From: Tistrella mobilis
GTDB taxonomy: Bacteria > Pseudomonadota > Alphaproteobacteria > Tistrellales > Tistrellaceae
NCBI RefSeq assembly: GCF_039634785.1
Contig: NZ_JBBIAB010000006.1
Location: 124,001 to 188,000 of the forward strand
Direction of reading: 5' to 3'
Length of the DNA: 64,000 bases
The translations under genes were made by a program, and so were the position numbers. Positions 7,528-17,431 of this stretch are shown piece after piece; positions within the stretch are counted from its first letter, which is position 1, and every line of letters starts with the position of its first letter. Below the pieces are notes generated by a model, which was given only the letters and a program-made list of their open reading frames with translations, did no database searches and had not been told where the DNA came from.

Positions 7528-9060
7528 CTATTGAAATGCGGTTTCGGTGAAGCTGCGCAGCTTGCGGGAATGCAGACGTTCGCGTGGCATGGCGCGGAGC
7601 GCCTCCATGGCCCGGATGCCGATTTCCAGATGCTGGGCCACCTGGCGCTTGTAGAAATCGGTGGCCATGCCCGGCAGCTTCAGCTCGCCATGCAAGGGTT
7701 TGTCCGAAACGCAGAGCAGGGTGCCGTAGGGCACGCGGAAGCGGAAGCCGTTGGCGGCGATGGTGGCCGATTCCATGTCGAGGGCGATGGCGCGCGACTG
7801 CGAGAAGCGCTGGACCAGCGCGCTCTGGTTCCAGAGTTCCCAGTTGCGGTTGTCGATCGAGGCGACGGTGCCGGTGCGCATCACCTGCTTCAGATCATAG
7901 CCGTCGAGGCCGGTGACGTCGGCCACGGCGTGCTCCAGGGCCACCTGAACCTCGGCCAGCGGCGGGATCGGCACCCAGACCGGCAGGTCGTGATCCAGAA
8001 CGTGATCGTCGCGGACATAGCCATGGGCGAGCACGTAATCGCCCAGCCGCTGGCTGTTCCTGAGGCCGGCGCAATGGCCCAGCATCAGCCAGGCATGGGG
8101 GCGCAGCACCGCCACATGGTCGGTGATGGTTTTGGCGTTGGAGGGGCCGACGCCGATATTGACCAGGGTGATGCCCGACTGGTCGGCACGGGTGAGGTGA
8201 TAGGCCGGCATCTGCGGCAGCTTGCCGTCGGGCAGGGCAAGGCCGCGGCCGGTTTCGCCCGCGCGGGTGACCAGGTTGCCGGGGGCCACGAAGCTTTCAT
8301 AGCCGCTGCTGCCGTCGGCCAGCAGCTCCGAGGCCATGCGGCAGAATTCCTCGACATAGAACTGGTAGTTGGTGAAGACGATGAAATTCTGGAAATGCTC
8401 GGCGGCGGTGGCGGAATAGTGCTGCAGGCGGTGCAGGGAATAGTCGACCCGGGGTGCCGTGAACGGGGCCAGCGGCAGCACGCCGTCGGGCGCTTCATAG
8501 GTGCCGTTGGCGATGGCGTCGTCCATCAGCTTCAGATCGGGCAGGTCGAAGATGTCGGCCAGCGGCCGGTCGATGCGCAGCGCCGCCGCGCCTTCGACAT
8601 GGGTGCCGTCCCAGAAGGCGAAGTGCAGCGGGACGGGCACGTCGGAATCGCCGATCAGCACCGGCACGTCGTGATTGCGGATCAGCAGCGAGATCTGCTC
8701 GGTGAGATAGCGGCGGAACAGGTCGGGGCGGGTGACGGTGGTGGCATGGATGCCAGGCCCCGAGACGAAGCCATAGGACAGCCGGCTGTCCACGCGGGTG
8801 TGGCTGTCGGTGACCAGGCGGATCTGTGGGTAGAAGGCGCGCACCCGGATATCGGGCAGGCTGTCGTCCAGCAGACGGGCAAAGGCGTCGCGCAGCCAGC
8901 GGGTGTTGCGCTCGAACAGCTCCACCAGCCGGTCCACCGCCGCCACCGGATCGCGGAAGGGCTGGAGCGGCGCTGCCGGTGCCAGCTCCAGCGGGCGGCT
9001 GCCGGTTGCCCGGCCGGTGGTCTCAGGGTAGGGCACTGCGGTCGTCTCCGTTCTCGCCAT
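7528..9060 (-). CDS. amn: AMP nucleosidase
   Basis: About 510 residues, the usual length. It hydrolyses AMP to adenine and ribose 5-phosphate in purine salvage. The N-terminal domain includes RVRAFYPQIRLVTDSHTRVDSRLSYGFV. The C-terminal nucleoside-phosphorylase-like domain includes GVGPSNAKTITDHVAVLRPH, MLGHCAGLR and ALDMESATIAANGFRFRVPY, where the Glu of DMES is the ribose-binding residue. I prefer the ATG at 9060 to an upstream TTG at 9099. It follows 67 nt behind a nucleoside-type ABC permease, so it may be the last gene of that cluster and process imported purines. Confidence 0.93.
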   Translation of the reverse strand: MARTETTAVPYPETTGRATGSRPLELAPAAPLQPFRDPVAAVDRLVELFERNTRWLRDAFARLLDDSLPDIRVRAFYPQIRLVTDSHTRVDSRLSYGFVSGPGIHATTVTRPDLFRRYLTEQISLLIRNHDVPVLIGDSDVPVPLHFAFWDGTHVEGAAALRIDRPLADIFDLPDLKLMDDAIANGTYEAPDGVLPLAPFTAPRVDYSLHRLQHYSATAAEHFQNFIVFTNYQFYVEEFCRMASELLADGSSGYESFVAPGNLVTRAGETGRGLALPDGKLPQMPAYHLTRADQSGITLVNIGVGPSNAKTITDHVAVLRPHAWLMLGHCAGLRNSQRLGDYVLAHGYVRDDHVLDHDLPVWVPIPPLAEVQVALEHAVADVTGLDGYDLKQVMRTGTVASIDNRNWELWNQSALVQRFSQSRAIALDMESATIAANGFRFRVPYGTLLCVSDKPLHGELKLPGMATDFYKRQVAQHLEIGIRAMEALRAMPRERLHSRKLRSFTETAFQ

Positions 9061-9127
9061 ATGATCAGGCAAGATCGGGTGCGATGGCGCCGGTATCAAG
9101 GGAAGAGCCTGTGACGCCCCCCTTGTG

Positions 9128-10060
9128 TCAGTGCCGGTCCTCGCGCGAATAGGGGCGGCCCAGGGCGGCCGGGCCCATGGCGCCGTCGCGGCGCAGGATG
9201 GCGGTGGCCACCAGCACCGCCAGGGCGGCGAGATAGGGCGTCATGAACAGGATGAAGGTGGGCACCGCCACGCCGGCGGCCTGCAGCCGGGGCACCAGCG
9301 CATCGACCGCGCCGAACAGCAGCGCGCCGCCGATCGCCGCGACCGGGTTCCAGCGCGCCAGGATGACCACGGCGATCGCGATCCAGCCACGGCCGTTGGT
9401 CATGCCCTCGATCCACATCCGGCTGCCGGCCAGTGCCAGATAGCCGCCGGCCAGGCCCGACAGCGCGCCGCCGGCCAGAACCGCACCCATGCGGGTGGCG
9501 GTGACCGGCACACCCGCCGCATCGGCGGCATCCGGCGCCTCGCCCACCGCCCGCAGCTTCAGCCCGCCATCGGTGCGGGCGAGATACCACCAGACCAGCG
9601 CCGCCAGCGGCAGGCAGGCATAGAGCAGGGCGTCCTGGGCGAAGAAAACAGGGCCGATGCCGGGCAGATGGGCGAGGGCGTCGTCTTCCAGCCGCGGGAA
9701 GCCGGGCACGCCCTTCTGGGCATAGTCGCGGCCCAGAAGCCCGGTGATGCCGGCACCCAGCGCTGCGAGGGTGAGGCCGGTCACCACCTGATCGGCCTTG
9801 AAGATCAGGCAGGCGATGCCGAAGACCAGGGCGAGGCCGGCCCCGGCCAGGATCGCGGCCGCGACACCGGCGACCGGGCTGCCCGTGGCGAGCGACGCGA
9901 CGGCGCCGGCAAGCGCGCCGCACATCATCATGCCTTCGGTGCCGAGATTGAGCACGCCCGCCCGCCCGGCGAGGATGGTGCCGAGGGCGGCCAGCAGCAG
10001 CGGCATGGTCATCGGCAGCGCCGCCGCCGCCCAGTTGGTCAGGAAGATGGCGTCGGTCAT
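9128..10060 (-). CDS. BMP-type ABC transporter permease (second)
   Basis: A 310-residue integral membrane permease of the BPD_transp_2 family, like YufQ/NupQ of nucleoside importers. It starts MTDAIFLTNWAAAALPMTMP and is mostly hydrophobic. GRAGVLNLGTEGMMMCGA and SRMWIEGMTNGRGWIAIAVVILARWNP are the conserved family stretches. Its start overlaps the stop of the preceding permease (ATGA). With the upstream permease, ATPase and BMP binding protein it forms a full importer in the inner membrane. Confidence 0.92.
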   Translation of the reverse strand: MTDAIFLTNWAAAALPMTMPLLLAALGTILAGRAGVLNLGTEGMMMCGALAGAVASLATGSPVAGVAAAILAGAGLALVFGIACLIFKADQVVTGLTLAALGAGITGLLGRDYAQKGVPGFPRLEDDALAHLPGIGPVFFAQDALLYACLPLAALVWWYLARTDGGLKLRAVGEAPDAADAAGVPVTATRMGAVLAGGALSGLAGGYLALAGSRMWIEGMTNGRGWIAIAVVILARWNPVAAIGGALLFGAVDALVPRLQAAGVAVPTFILFMTPYLAALAVLVATAILRRDGAMGPAALGRPYSREDRH

Positions 10061-11179
10061 GGCCGGTCCCCCCTTGCGGGATGGGGGCCTGCGCGGTGCA
10101 GCCGGATGCCATAGCGGGCGAGCATGTCGGCCGAGACCACCGAGACCAGGATCACGCCCTGGATCAGCAGCACCACCGCCCGCGGCAGCTGATAGAAGAC
10201 CTGGGCGGTATCGCCCGCGACATAGAGACCGGCGGTCAGGATCGCCACGATCACCACCGGGATGACGCCGAAGCGGGCGAGGAAGGCGATCACGATCGCC
10301 GAGAAGCCGGTGCCGGTGGCCAGCGCCTGGGTCAGGCGGTATTCCTGGCCGGCGGCGATCATGAAGCCGCCGAGGCCGGCAAGCGCGCCCGAGAGCAGCA
10401 CGGCGCCCGCGATCACGCCCGCGACCGGCAGGCCGCAGGCGAAGGCGACCCGGGCATCGGCCCCGACCGCGGCCACCCAGGCGCCGATGCGCGAGCGTTC
10501 CGCCACCAGCCAGAGCAGGGCGGCAAGCGCCAGCGCCACGATCAGCCCGACATGAACCTTGCCCCAGCCCAGCCCGGCCAGACGCTCCACGCCCGGCTCG
10601 AAGCTTTCGGAATAGGGAAAGCTGGAGGCGGGATCCTTCCAGACGCCGAAGACCAGATGCTGCACGAACAGGGCCGCCACATAATTCAGCAGCAGGGTGG
10701 TGATGATCTCGTTGACGCCCAGCCGGCGCTTCAGGATCAGCGGCGGCAGGGCCATCAGCGCCCCGCCGGCCATGGCGGCCAGGGCCATCAGCAGCAGGCG
10801 TGCGCCCGGGGTGCCGATATCGGCGACGGCGACCCAGGTTGCGCAGATCGCACCCATCCAGGCCTGGCCTTCGATGCCGATGTTCCAGAAGCCGATGCGC
10901 AGCGCCGCTGCGGCGGCGAGCCCGACCACGATCAGCGGCGTGGCGGCCACCATGGTCAGCGCCAGACCTTCGCTGCTGAAGAAGGTGTAGATCACGAATT
11001 CGTTCAACACGTCACGCGGCGGCACGCCGGCGGCGGCGAGCATGGCGACGGTCGCTCCCAGCCCCACCCCCAGCCCGACGGCGAGGGCGAGCAGGGTGTG
11101 GCGGGGCCGGACATCGCGGCGGGGCGTGGCGATCAGCCGGACGGGCAGGCGCGGCCGGCGGCCGGCGGGAACGGTCAGG

Positions 11180-11187
<8 letters not shown>
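10057..11187 (-). CDS. BMP-type ABC transporter permease (first)
   Basis: A 376-residue permease of the same family, like YufP/NupP. After a short basic cytoplasmic N-terminus (residues 1-27) it has about ten hydrophobic segments, including IGFWNIGIEGQAWMGAI and RRLGVNEIITTLLLNYVAALFVQH. It overlaps the ATPase gene by 8 nt and the second permease by 4 nt, showing tight translational coupling. It would form the heterodimeric channel with the second permease for a nucleoside-like substrate. Confidence 0.92.
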
Positions 11188-12777
<1,590 letters not shown>

Positions 12778-12781
<4 letters not shown>

Positions 12782-13872
12782 TTCGGCAGCGTGCCCGAGG
12801 TGCCCTCGACCAGGAAATCCATGCCGAAGAGCTGGGCGGTATCGAGGGTGGCACCGTCTGCGACCACGACCTTGCCGGTCTGGTCCTTGATCGGGCCCTT
12901 CCAGATGTCGAGCCTGCCCTCTGCGATGGCGGTTTTGGTCTCCAGGATCTTCGCCTTCTGGTCGTCGGTCAGCGCCGTGCCGGTGAAGGCGGAGATGTCG
13001 ACCAGGCCGGTTTCCAGCCCCTCGAAATAAGTGCCGCCCTCGAAGGTGCCGGCGATCGCCTTTTTGATCTGCGGCACCACGAAGGCGCCCCAGTTCCAGG
13101 TGGCGGCCATGATATGGGCGTTGGGGGCGGAGGAGGACATGTCGGCGTTGTAGCCGATCGACTTCACGCCGGCGCGTTCGGCCGCGATCTGCGGTCCGGG
13201 GGTGTCCTGGTGCTGGCCGATGACGTCGGCGCCCTGTTCGATCAGCGCCTTGGCGGCGGCCTCTTCCCGCACCGGATCATACCAGGTGTTGGTGAAGGAG
13301 ACGGCGACCTCGGCGGCGGGGTTGACCGATCGCGCGCCCAGTGCGAAGGCATTGGCGTTCCACAGCACCAGGCCCAGCGGATAGGCGGCGACGAAGCCCA
13401 GCTTGTTGGATTTCGTGGCATAGCCCGCCGCCATGCCGGCCAGATAGAGCGACTCGTAGGACTTGCCGTAATAGGAGGCGAGGTTGGGCGCCGAGGTGTA
13501 GCCGGCGGCGTTCATGAACACCACCTCGGGATGGCGAGCGGCGGCTTCCTTGAAGGCGTCGGAATAGCCGAAGGCGGTGCCGACGATGATGTTGAAACCG
13601 CGCCCGACATAGCGGTCGATCACCTGCGACACCCGCTCGGTGACCTCGGGGATGCTCTCGGTATAGGCGGTCTGGACGCCGAGTTCCTTTTCGACCGCCT
13701 TGCGCGACTGGTCGTGGGCCCAGGTCCAGCCCAGATCCCCGACCGGGGCGATATAGATGAAGGCAACCTTGGGGTCGCCCTTGATGCCCATCGCCGCATC
13801 GGCCGGCGCCGGCACCGCCGACATCAGGCCGAGCGCCATCATCGCCGCCGTCAGGGCTGCGCGTATCCGCAT
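12778..13872 (-). CDS. BMP family ABC transporter substrate-binding protein
   Basis: A 364-residue periplasmic binding protein of the BMP/PnrA family, which captures nucleosides or related compounds for the downstream ATPase and permeases. Residues 1-26 are a signal peptide ending at ADAAMG, without a lipobox Cys. Mature-protein features include KVAFIYIAPVGDLGWTWAHD, IIVGTAFGYSDAF and SNKLGFVAAYPLGLVLWNANA. It is 74 nt downstream of a VOC gene and overlaps the ATPase start. Ligand identity is inferred from family and context (nucleoside or base), not shown. Confidence 0.92.
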
Positions 13873-13946
13873 GTGTCCGGATCCTCGGAAAGATCGTGGA
13901 AGAGGAAAAGGTCGTGGAGGAGGGGGATGGGAGAGAGGGCTGCCGG

Positions 13947-14336
13947 TCAGTCGAGCATCTTGTTGATCCGGAAGACATTGCCTTCGGGATCGAGCAGCAC
14001 CGCCTGATACCAGTCGTAATAGGTGCGATAGGGCGCCTTGATCAGCGTGGCACCCTTTTCGACGGCCTTCGGGACCATGGCATCGACCTCGTCGACCGTG
14101 TCGACATCGATGTTGAGCAGGAATTTGACGCCCTTGGTCTCGGCGAAATCCTGCAGTTTCAGCAGCTCGTAGGCGTCGAGCGCATTGAAGCCGATCGCGG
14201 TGCCGCCGGCATCAATCCCCCGGAAGATCGGCGAGCGGATCGCCTCGATTTCGGGGAAGCCGAAGACCTCGGAATAGAAGCCCGACAACGCGACCACGTC
14301 GCGGGCGAAGACGTTCACATAGCTCAGATGCGCCAT
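13947..14336 (-). CDS. VOC (glyoxalase-like) family protein
   Basis: About 129 residues, a single vicinal-oxygen-chelate domain. The start MAHLSYVNVFARDVVALSGF supplies the first metal-ligand His; the end AVLLDPEGNVFRI supplies the Glu. These are typical metal-binding positions of glyoxalase and dioxygenase relatives. I use the ATG at 14336 rather than an upstream in-frame start. It sits between the 2-oxoglutarate oxygenase (46 nt gap) and the BMP binding protein, so it probably acts on the imported compound or its oxidised product. The reaction is unknown. Confidence 0.82.
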   Translation of the reverse strand: MAHLSYVNVFARDVVALSGFYSEVFGFPEIEAIRSPIFRGIDAGGTAIGFNALDAYELLKLQDFAETKGVKFLLNIDVDTVDEVDAMVPKAVEKGATLIKAPYRTYYDWYQAVLLDPEGNVFRINKMLD

Positions 14337-14382
14337 CGGGCGTCGCTCCAACTCGGGACGAATGCGGGAGGGGCGGCGCCGC

Positions 14383-15393
14383 TCAGGCGGCGTCGCGGCC
14401 CTGGGCGGTCTGCTTGGTGAACTTCATGTAGAGATGATCGCCGGACGAGACCGGCGCGTATTTCGCCGGATTGCCGGGGCCTTCGCAGCTTTCCAGGCAC
14501 GACACCATCGCGTCGTAATTCGGCTGGTGGAAGAAGACCAGCGAGATGCGCCGGCTGTCGAGCGCCCGGTCGCGCGGCGGATTGATCACCCGGTGCATGG
14601 TCGAAATCCAGGTGTCGTTGGTCCACTGCATCATCAGATCGCCGATATTGACGACGAAGGAGCCGGGGATGAAGGGCACGTCGACCCATTCGCCCAGCTT
14701 GTTGCGCACCTGCAGCCCGCCCGGCCGGTCTTCCTGACGCACGATCGTCAGGCTGCCATAGTCGGAATGGGCACCGGCGCGCATCTGGCCGGGCAGCGGC
14801 TCGTCTTTCTGATCGGGATAGTTCAGCACCCGGAACATGCTGATATGACGGTCGATCTTGTCGTCGAAGAAGCTCTCGGGCAGGTCGAGCGCCAGCGCGA
14901 ACAGCCGCATCAGATCGGCGGCCAGCGTCTCCTGGCTCTTGAAATAGGCCTCCCAGATCGGGCGCAGCGCCGGCAGATCCTGATCGGGCCAGAGATTGGG
15001 CGCGAAATGCACCGCCGCCGATCCCTCGGTGAAATAGGGATCATCCCGGGGCACGTCGATCGGGCCGACCGAGAAACTCTCTTTCAGGTCGGGCGGGGTG
15101 GGATCGTCCAGGCTGTAGGACAGCCCCTCTTCGCAGAGCCCGCTATAGCCGCGGACCTGATCGGGCGAGGGCTGGGCGACCTTGCGCTTCACCGGTTCGG
15201 GCAGGTCGAAGAACTGCCGCGAGATGTCGTAGGTCGAGGCGACCAGATCCGCCGGCACCTGATGGCCGGTGACGACCATGAAGCCGATATCGCGGCAGGC
15301 GCGGCCGACCTCGGCGGCGACCTTCGCCTTGCCGTCGGGCGTGCCGTCGTAATAGCCCGCAAGATCGATGATGGGAACGTTCTCGAGTGGCAT
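14383..15393 (-). CDS. isopenicillin-N-synthase-like 2-oxoglutarate/Fe(II) oxygenase
   Basis: A 336-residue non-heme iron oxygenase. I take the ATG at 15393, which has a perfect GGAGG five bases upstream. The N-terminal DIOX_N part includes VPIIDLAGYYDG and CRDIGFMVVTGHQVP. The catalytic core has the iron triad HSD (in GAHSDYGSLTI) and the His of STMHRV, and the 2-oxoglutarate-binding Arg-x-Ser in RRISLVFF. It heads the cluster that also encodes a nucleoside-type ABC importer and AMP nucleosidase. Thymine 7-hydroxylase and pyrimidine deoxynucleoside dioxygenases belong to this same superfamily, so a base or nucleoside substrate is plausible but unproven. Confidence 0.88.
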   Translation of the reverse strand: MPLENVPIIDLAGYYDGTPDGKAKVAAEVGRACRDIGFMVVTGHQVPADLVASTYDISRQFFDLPEPVKRKVAQPSPDQVRGYSGLCEEGLSYSLDDPTPPDLKESFSVGPIDVPRDDPYFTEGSAAVHFAPNLWPDQDLPALRPIWEAYFKSQETLAADLMRLFALALDLPESFFDDKIDRHISMFRVLNYPDQKDEPLPGQMRAGAHSDYGSLTIVRQEDRPGGLQVRNKLGEWVDVPFIPGSFVVNIGDLMMQWTNDTWISTMHRVINPPRDRALDSRRISLVFFHQPNYDAMVSCLESCEGPGNPAKYAPVSSGDHLYMKFTKQTAQGRDAA

Positions 15394-15588
15394 GACTGCC
15401 TCCACAACGCGGGGACCACCGTCCGGCATCGTTCGTCGCGCGCCGGCGCTGTCTTTGCTTGGCGTTTGCGGCGACGTCTCACCGGCCCCGGCTGGGCCCC
15501 GGGTCCGGATCGTCATCGCCGTGTGCGCATGCGGGGGCATTGCATCACCACCCCCGTCTCCCCGGGGGCACTGGCACCTGGCAAGGCT

Positions 15589-15604
15589 AGCAAAAGCCAT
15601 GCCA
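15589..15604 (-). promoter_or_regulatory. sigma-54-like -24/-12 promoter of the oxygenase-transporter cluster
   Basis: On the minus strand the sequence reads TGGCATGGCTTTTGCT, matching TGGCAY-N5-TTGCW with the obligatory GG-N10-GC spacing. Transcription would start near 15578, leaving a leader of about 185 nt. A sigma-54 promoter would tie the cluster to nitrogen status or another enhancer-binding protein. The site overlaps one of the TGCCATGGCA palindromes. Confidence 0.4.
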
Positions 15605-15634
15605 TGGCACGGGCGCGACCCTGCCATGGCATGG
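15597..15634. repeat. perfect 13-bp inverted repeat / tandem TGCCATGGCA palindromes
   Basis: CCATGCCATGGCA (15597-15609) is exactly complementary to 15622-15634, with a 12-nt spacer. Each arm contains the self-complementary decamer TGCCATGGCA (15600-15609 and 15622-15631). Their centres are 22 bp apart, two helical turns, as expected for two repressor or activator dimers bound on one face of the DNA. It lies between the oxygenase start and the RutR-like box. Confidence 0.55.
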
Positions 15635-15645
15635 TGGCGGAAACC

Positions 15646-15661
15646 CTGACCAACTGGTCAG
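15646..15661. promoter_or_regulatory. RutR-like operator upstream of the oxygenase-transporter cluster
   Basis: CTGACCAACTGGTCAG is a perfect 16-bp inverted repeat and matches the E. coli RutR consensus TTGACCANNTGGTCAA at 12 of 14 defined positions, including the whole TGACCA-NN-TGGTCA core. A RutR-like gene is present at 38.4 kb in this window. RutR releases DNA on binding uracil or thymine, so this cluster would respond to pyrimidines. Confidence 0.6.
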
Positions 15662-15774
15662 AAAATGCGGCCGGAACCGGGGATGACTGCATAAAAATTA
15701 TGCGCTTGCCCGATTCCTCGTCATTTTGCCTGTTTTTCGTTCAGATCCTGGTCATGAGGCTTCCGCGGCCGCGC

Positions 15775-15788
15775 TGCAACATGTTGCA
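15775..15788. promoter_or_regulatory. 14-bp palindrome TGCAACATGTTGCA
   Basis: A perfect 14-bp palindrome 92 bp upstream of the beta-helix gene start and about 380 bp upstream of the divergent oxygenase gene. It looks like an operator by symmetry, but I cannot name the protein. Confidence 0.35.
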
Positions 15789-15879
15789 ACAGATGATCGC
15801 GTGCCGACGACAGAACCCGCGGGGCATTCTCGCTGCGTGATTTCGGATGGATCGGCATCCGGAAAGATGGAGCGAAGAC

Positions 15880-17412
15880 ATGGCTGACATGATCGTGGTC
15901 GATACGCTGGCGGATCTTCTGGCGATTCCTGCAGGTTGGCGGGGGCCCGCGCAGATTCTGGGGCGCAATGTGGTGAATGACGGGGGCGGCGGTGTGTTTC
16001 AGTGGGATGCCGCCAGCACGGCGACGCCCGACCGTGGCACCGTCTTTCAGCCGACGGCGGGCGGGACCGGGCGCTGGATCCGGATCTGGTCGGCGATCGC
16101 CGACCTGCCGTGGTTCATCCGTTCGGCGGACGGCAGCGCCAGCCCCGGCCTTGCCGCGGCGCTGGAGGTGGCCGATGTGGTCCGCATCCCCGTGGGCAGC
16201 TGGAGCCTGGCCGACATGCATGTTCTGGAAGGCAAGCGCCTGATCGGCGACGGCATGGGGCTTTCGGTCCTGACGCTTGCGAATACGGCTGCCGGCGTGA
16301 CGCTGTCGGGCCAGGTCGACGGCACCGGTATCTCGGGGCTGACGATCGACGGCGGCCAGCTGACCGATACCACCGGCGCCTCGGGTCTGGTCTTCCGCAA
16401 TGCCCGCCACAGCCGGGTCGAGAATGTCGAGACCCGCGCGCTGCCCGCCGGCACCGGCTTCGACTTCGTCAATGTCGACGGCGGTTTCAACGAGAGCAAC
16501 ATCCTGATCGGCATCCGCGCGACCGATTGCGGCTGGGGTCTGCGCTTCCGCCGCGCGGCCGGCTCGACCGCCGACAGCTTCTACTACAACACCATCATCG
16601 GCACCGTGAGCCGGATGCCCGAAGGCGGCACCGGTCTTGCGGTGGAAAGCGTCACCGATGGTGGCACCACCCGCTTCAGCGTGCTGTCCGGGGCTTTCGT
16701 GCGCCTGAACGTCTACGGCAATGTCGCCGCCGGCTCGCGCATCGTGGACATCGGCGGGCGGGTGACCTCTTCGGCGCTGTTCGTGACCGGCGAGGCGGCG
16801 GGCGGATCGACCGCACATACCACGCTGCGGCTTGGCCCCACGGCCTGGTTCCGCGAGAACACCGGCCAGATCACCTATGTCAACGGCAGCTTCGACATCG
16901 ATGCCGGGGCGACCATCGCCAACAACAAGATCCTGCTGCAGGCGGGGGAAGACATCCGGGTGTTCGAGACAGCCACGGGCGGCGCCGAGCGGCTCAGCGC
17001 GGCCTTCACCCTGTCGACCGGCAGCTGGATCGCGCTCGACACGGCAAGCTGGACGCGGATCTACGACCGGCCGAGCCCCTGGACCTCGGGCGAGCAGATG
17101 AATGGCGGCCGCTTCGTCACCGTGGTGACGGCGCGCTACCAGATCGCGGCCGCCCTGCTGCTGTCGGGCGTGTCGGCCGGCCAGACGGTGGAGCTGGAGG
17201 CGGTGCTCGACGACGGCACCCGGCTGATGATCGACACCCGCACGGCCGGCGCGGCCGGTGACCTCGCCATCGGCGGCATCGTCGCCACCACGCTCGCCGC
17301 CGGTGTCACGGCGACGCTGGAAGTGCGGGTGACCGGCGGCAGTTCCGTGCAGATCGTGCCGGGGTCGGGCGTTCAGGCATCGACCTGGTCGGTCACCAGC
17401 ATCGGCACCTGA
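15880..17412 (+). CDS. beta-helix / tail-spike-like protein
   Basis: A 510-residue protein beginning at the ATG at 15880, preceded by GGAG. Residues 1-70 carry a head region of the kind seen in phage tail spikes and pectate-lyase-fold proteins: VVNDGGGGVFQWDAAS and TVFQPTAGGTGRWIRIWSA. The middle has repeated short strands such as GTGISGLTIDGG and SRVENVETR, typical of a right-handed parallel beta-helix. No catalytic motif or signal peptide is evident. No phage gene lies nearby, so it is either a cargo or remnant gene or a host surface polysaccharide-binding protein. The substrate is unknown. Confidence 0.7.
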   Translation: MADMIVVDTLADLLAIPAGWRGPAQILGRNVVNDGGGGVFQWDAASTATPDRGTVFQPTAGGTGRWIRIWSAIADLPWFIRSADGSASPGLAAALEVADVVRIPVGSWSLADMHVLEGKRLIGDGMGLSVLTLANTAAGVTLSGQVDGTGISGLTIDGGQLTDTTGASGLVFRNARHSRVENVETRALPAGTGFDFVNVDGGFNESNILIGIRATDCGWGLRFRRAAGSTADSFYYNTIIGTVSRMPEGGTGLAVESVTDGGTTRFSVLSGAFVRLNVYGNVAAGSRIVDIGGRVTSSALFVTGEAAGGSTAHTTLRLGPTAWFRENTGQITYVNGSFDIDAGATIANNKILLQAGEDIRVFETATGGAERLSAAFTLSTGSWIALDTASWTRIYDRPSPWTSGEQMNGGRFVTVVTARYQIAAALLLSGVSAGQTVELEAVLDDGTRLMIDTRTAGAAGDLAIGGIVATTLAAGVTATLEVRVTGGSSVQIVPGSGVQASTWSVTSIGT

Positions 17413-17431
17413 ACCGCCGTTCCGGCCTGCA

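Noticed and set aside
15689-15703. GCATAA-N3-TTATGC dyad as another operator.
   Set aside because: Six-base arms in an AT-rich patch are not strong enough beside the much better dyads nearby.
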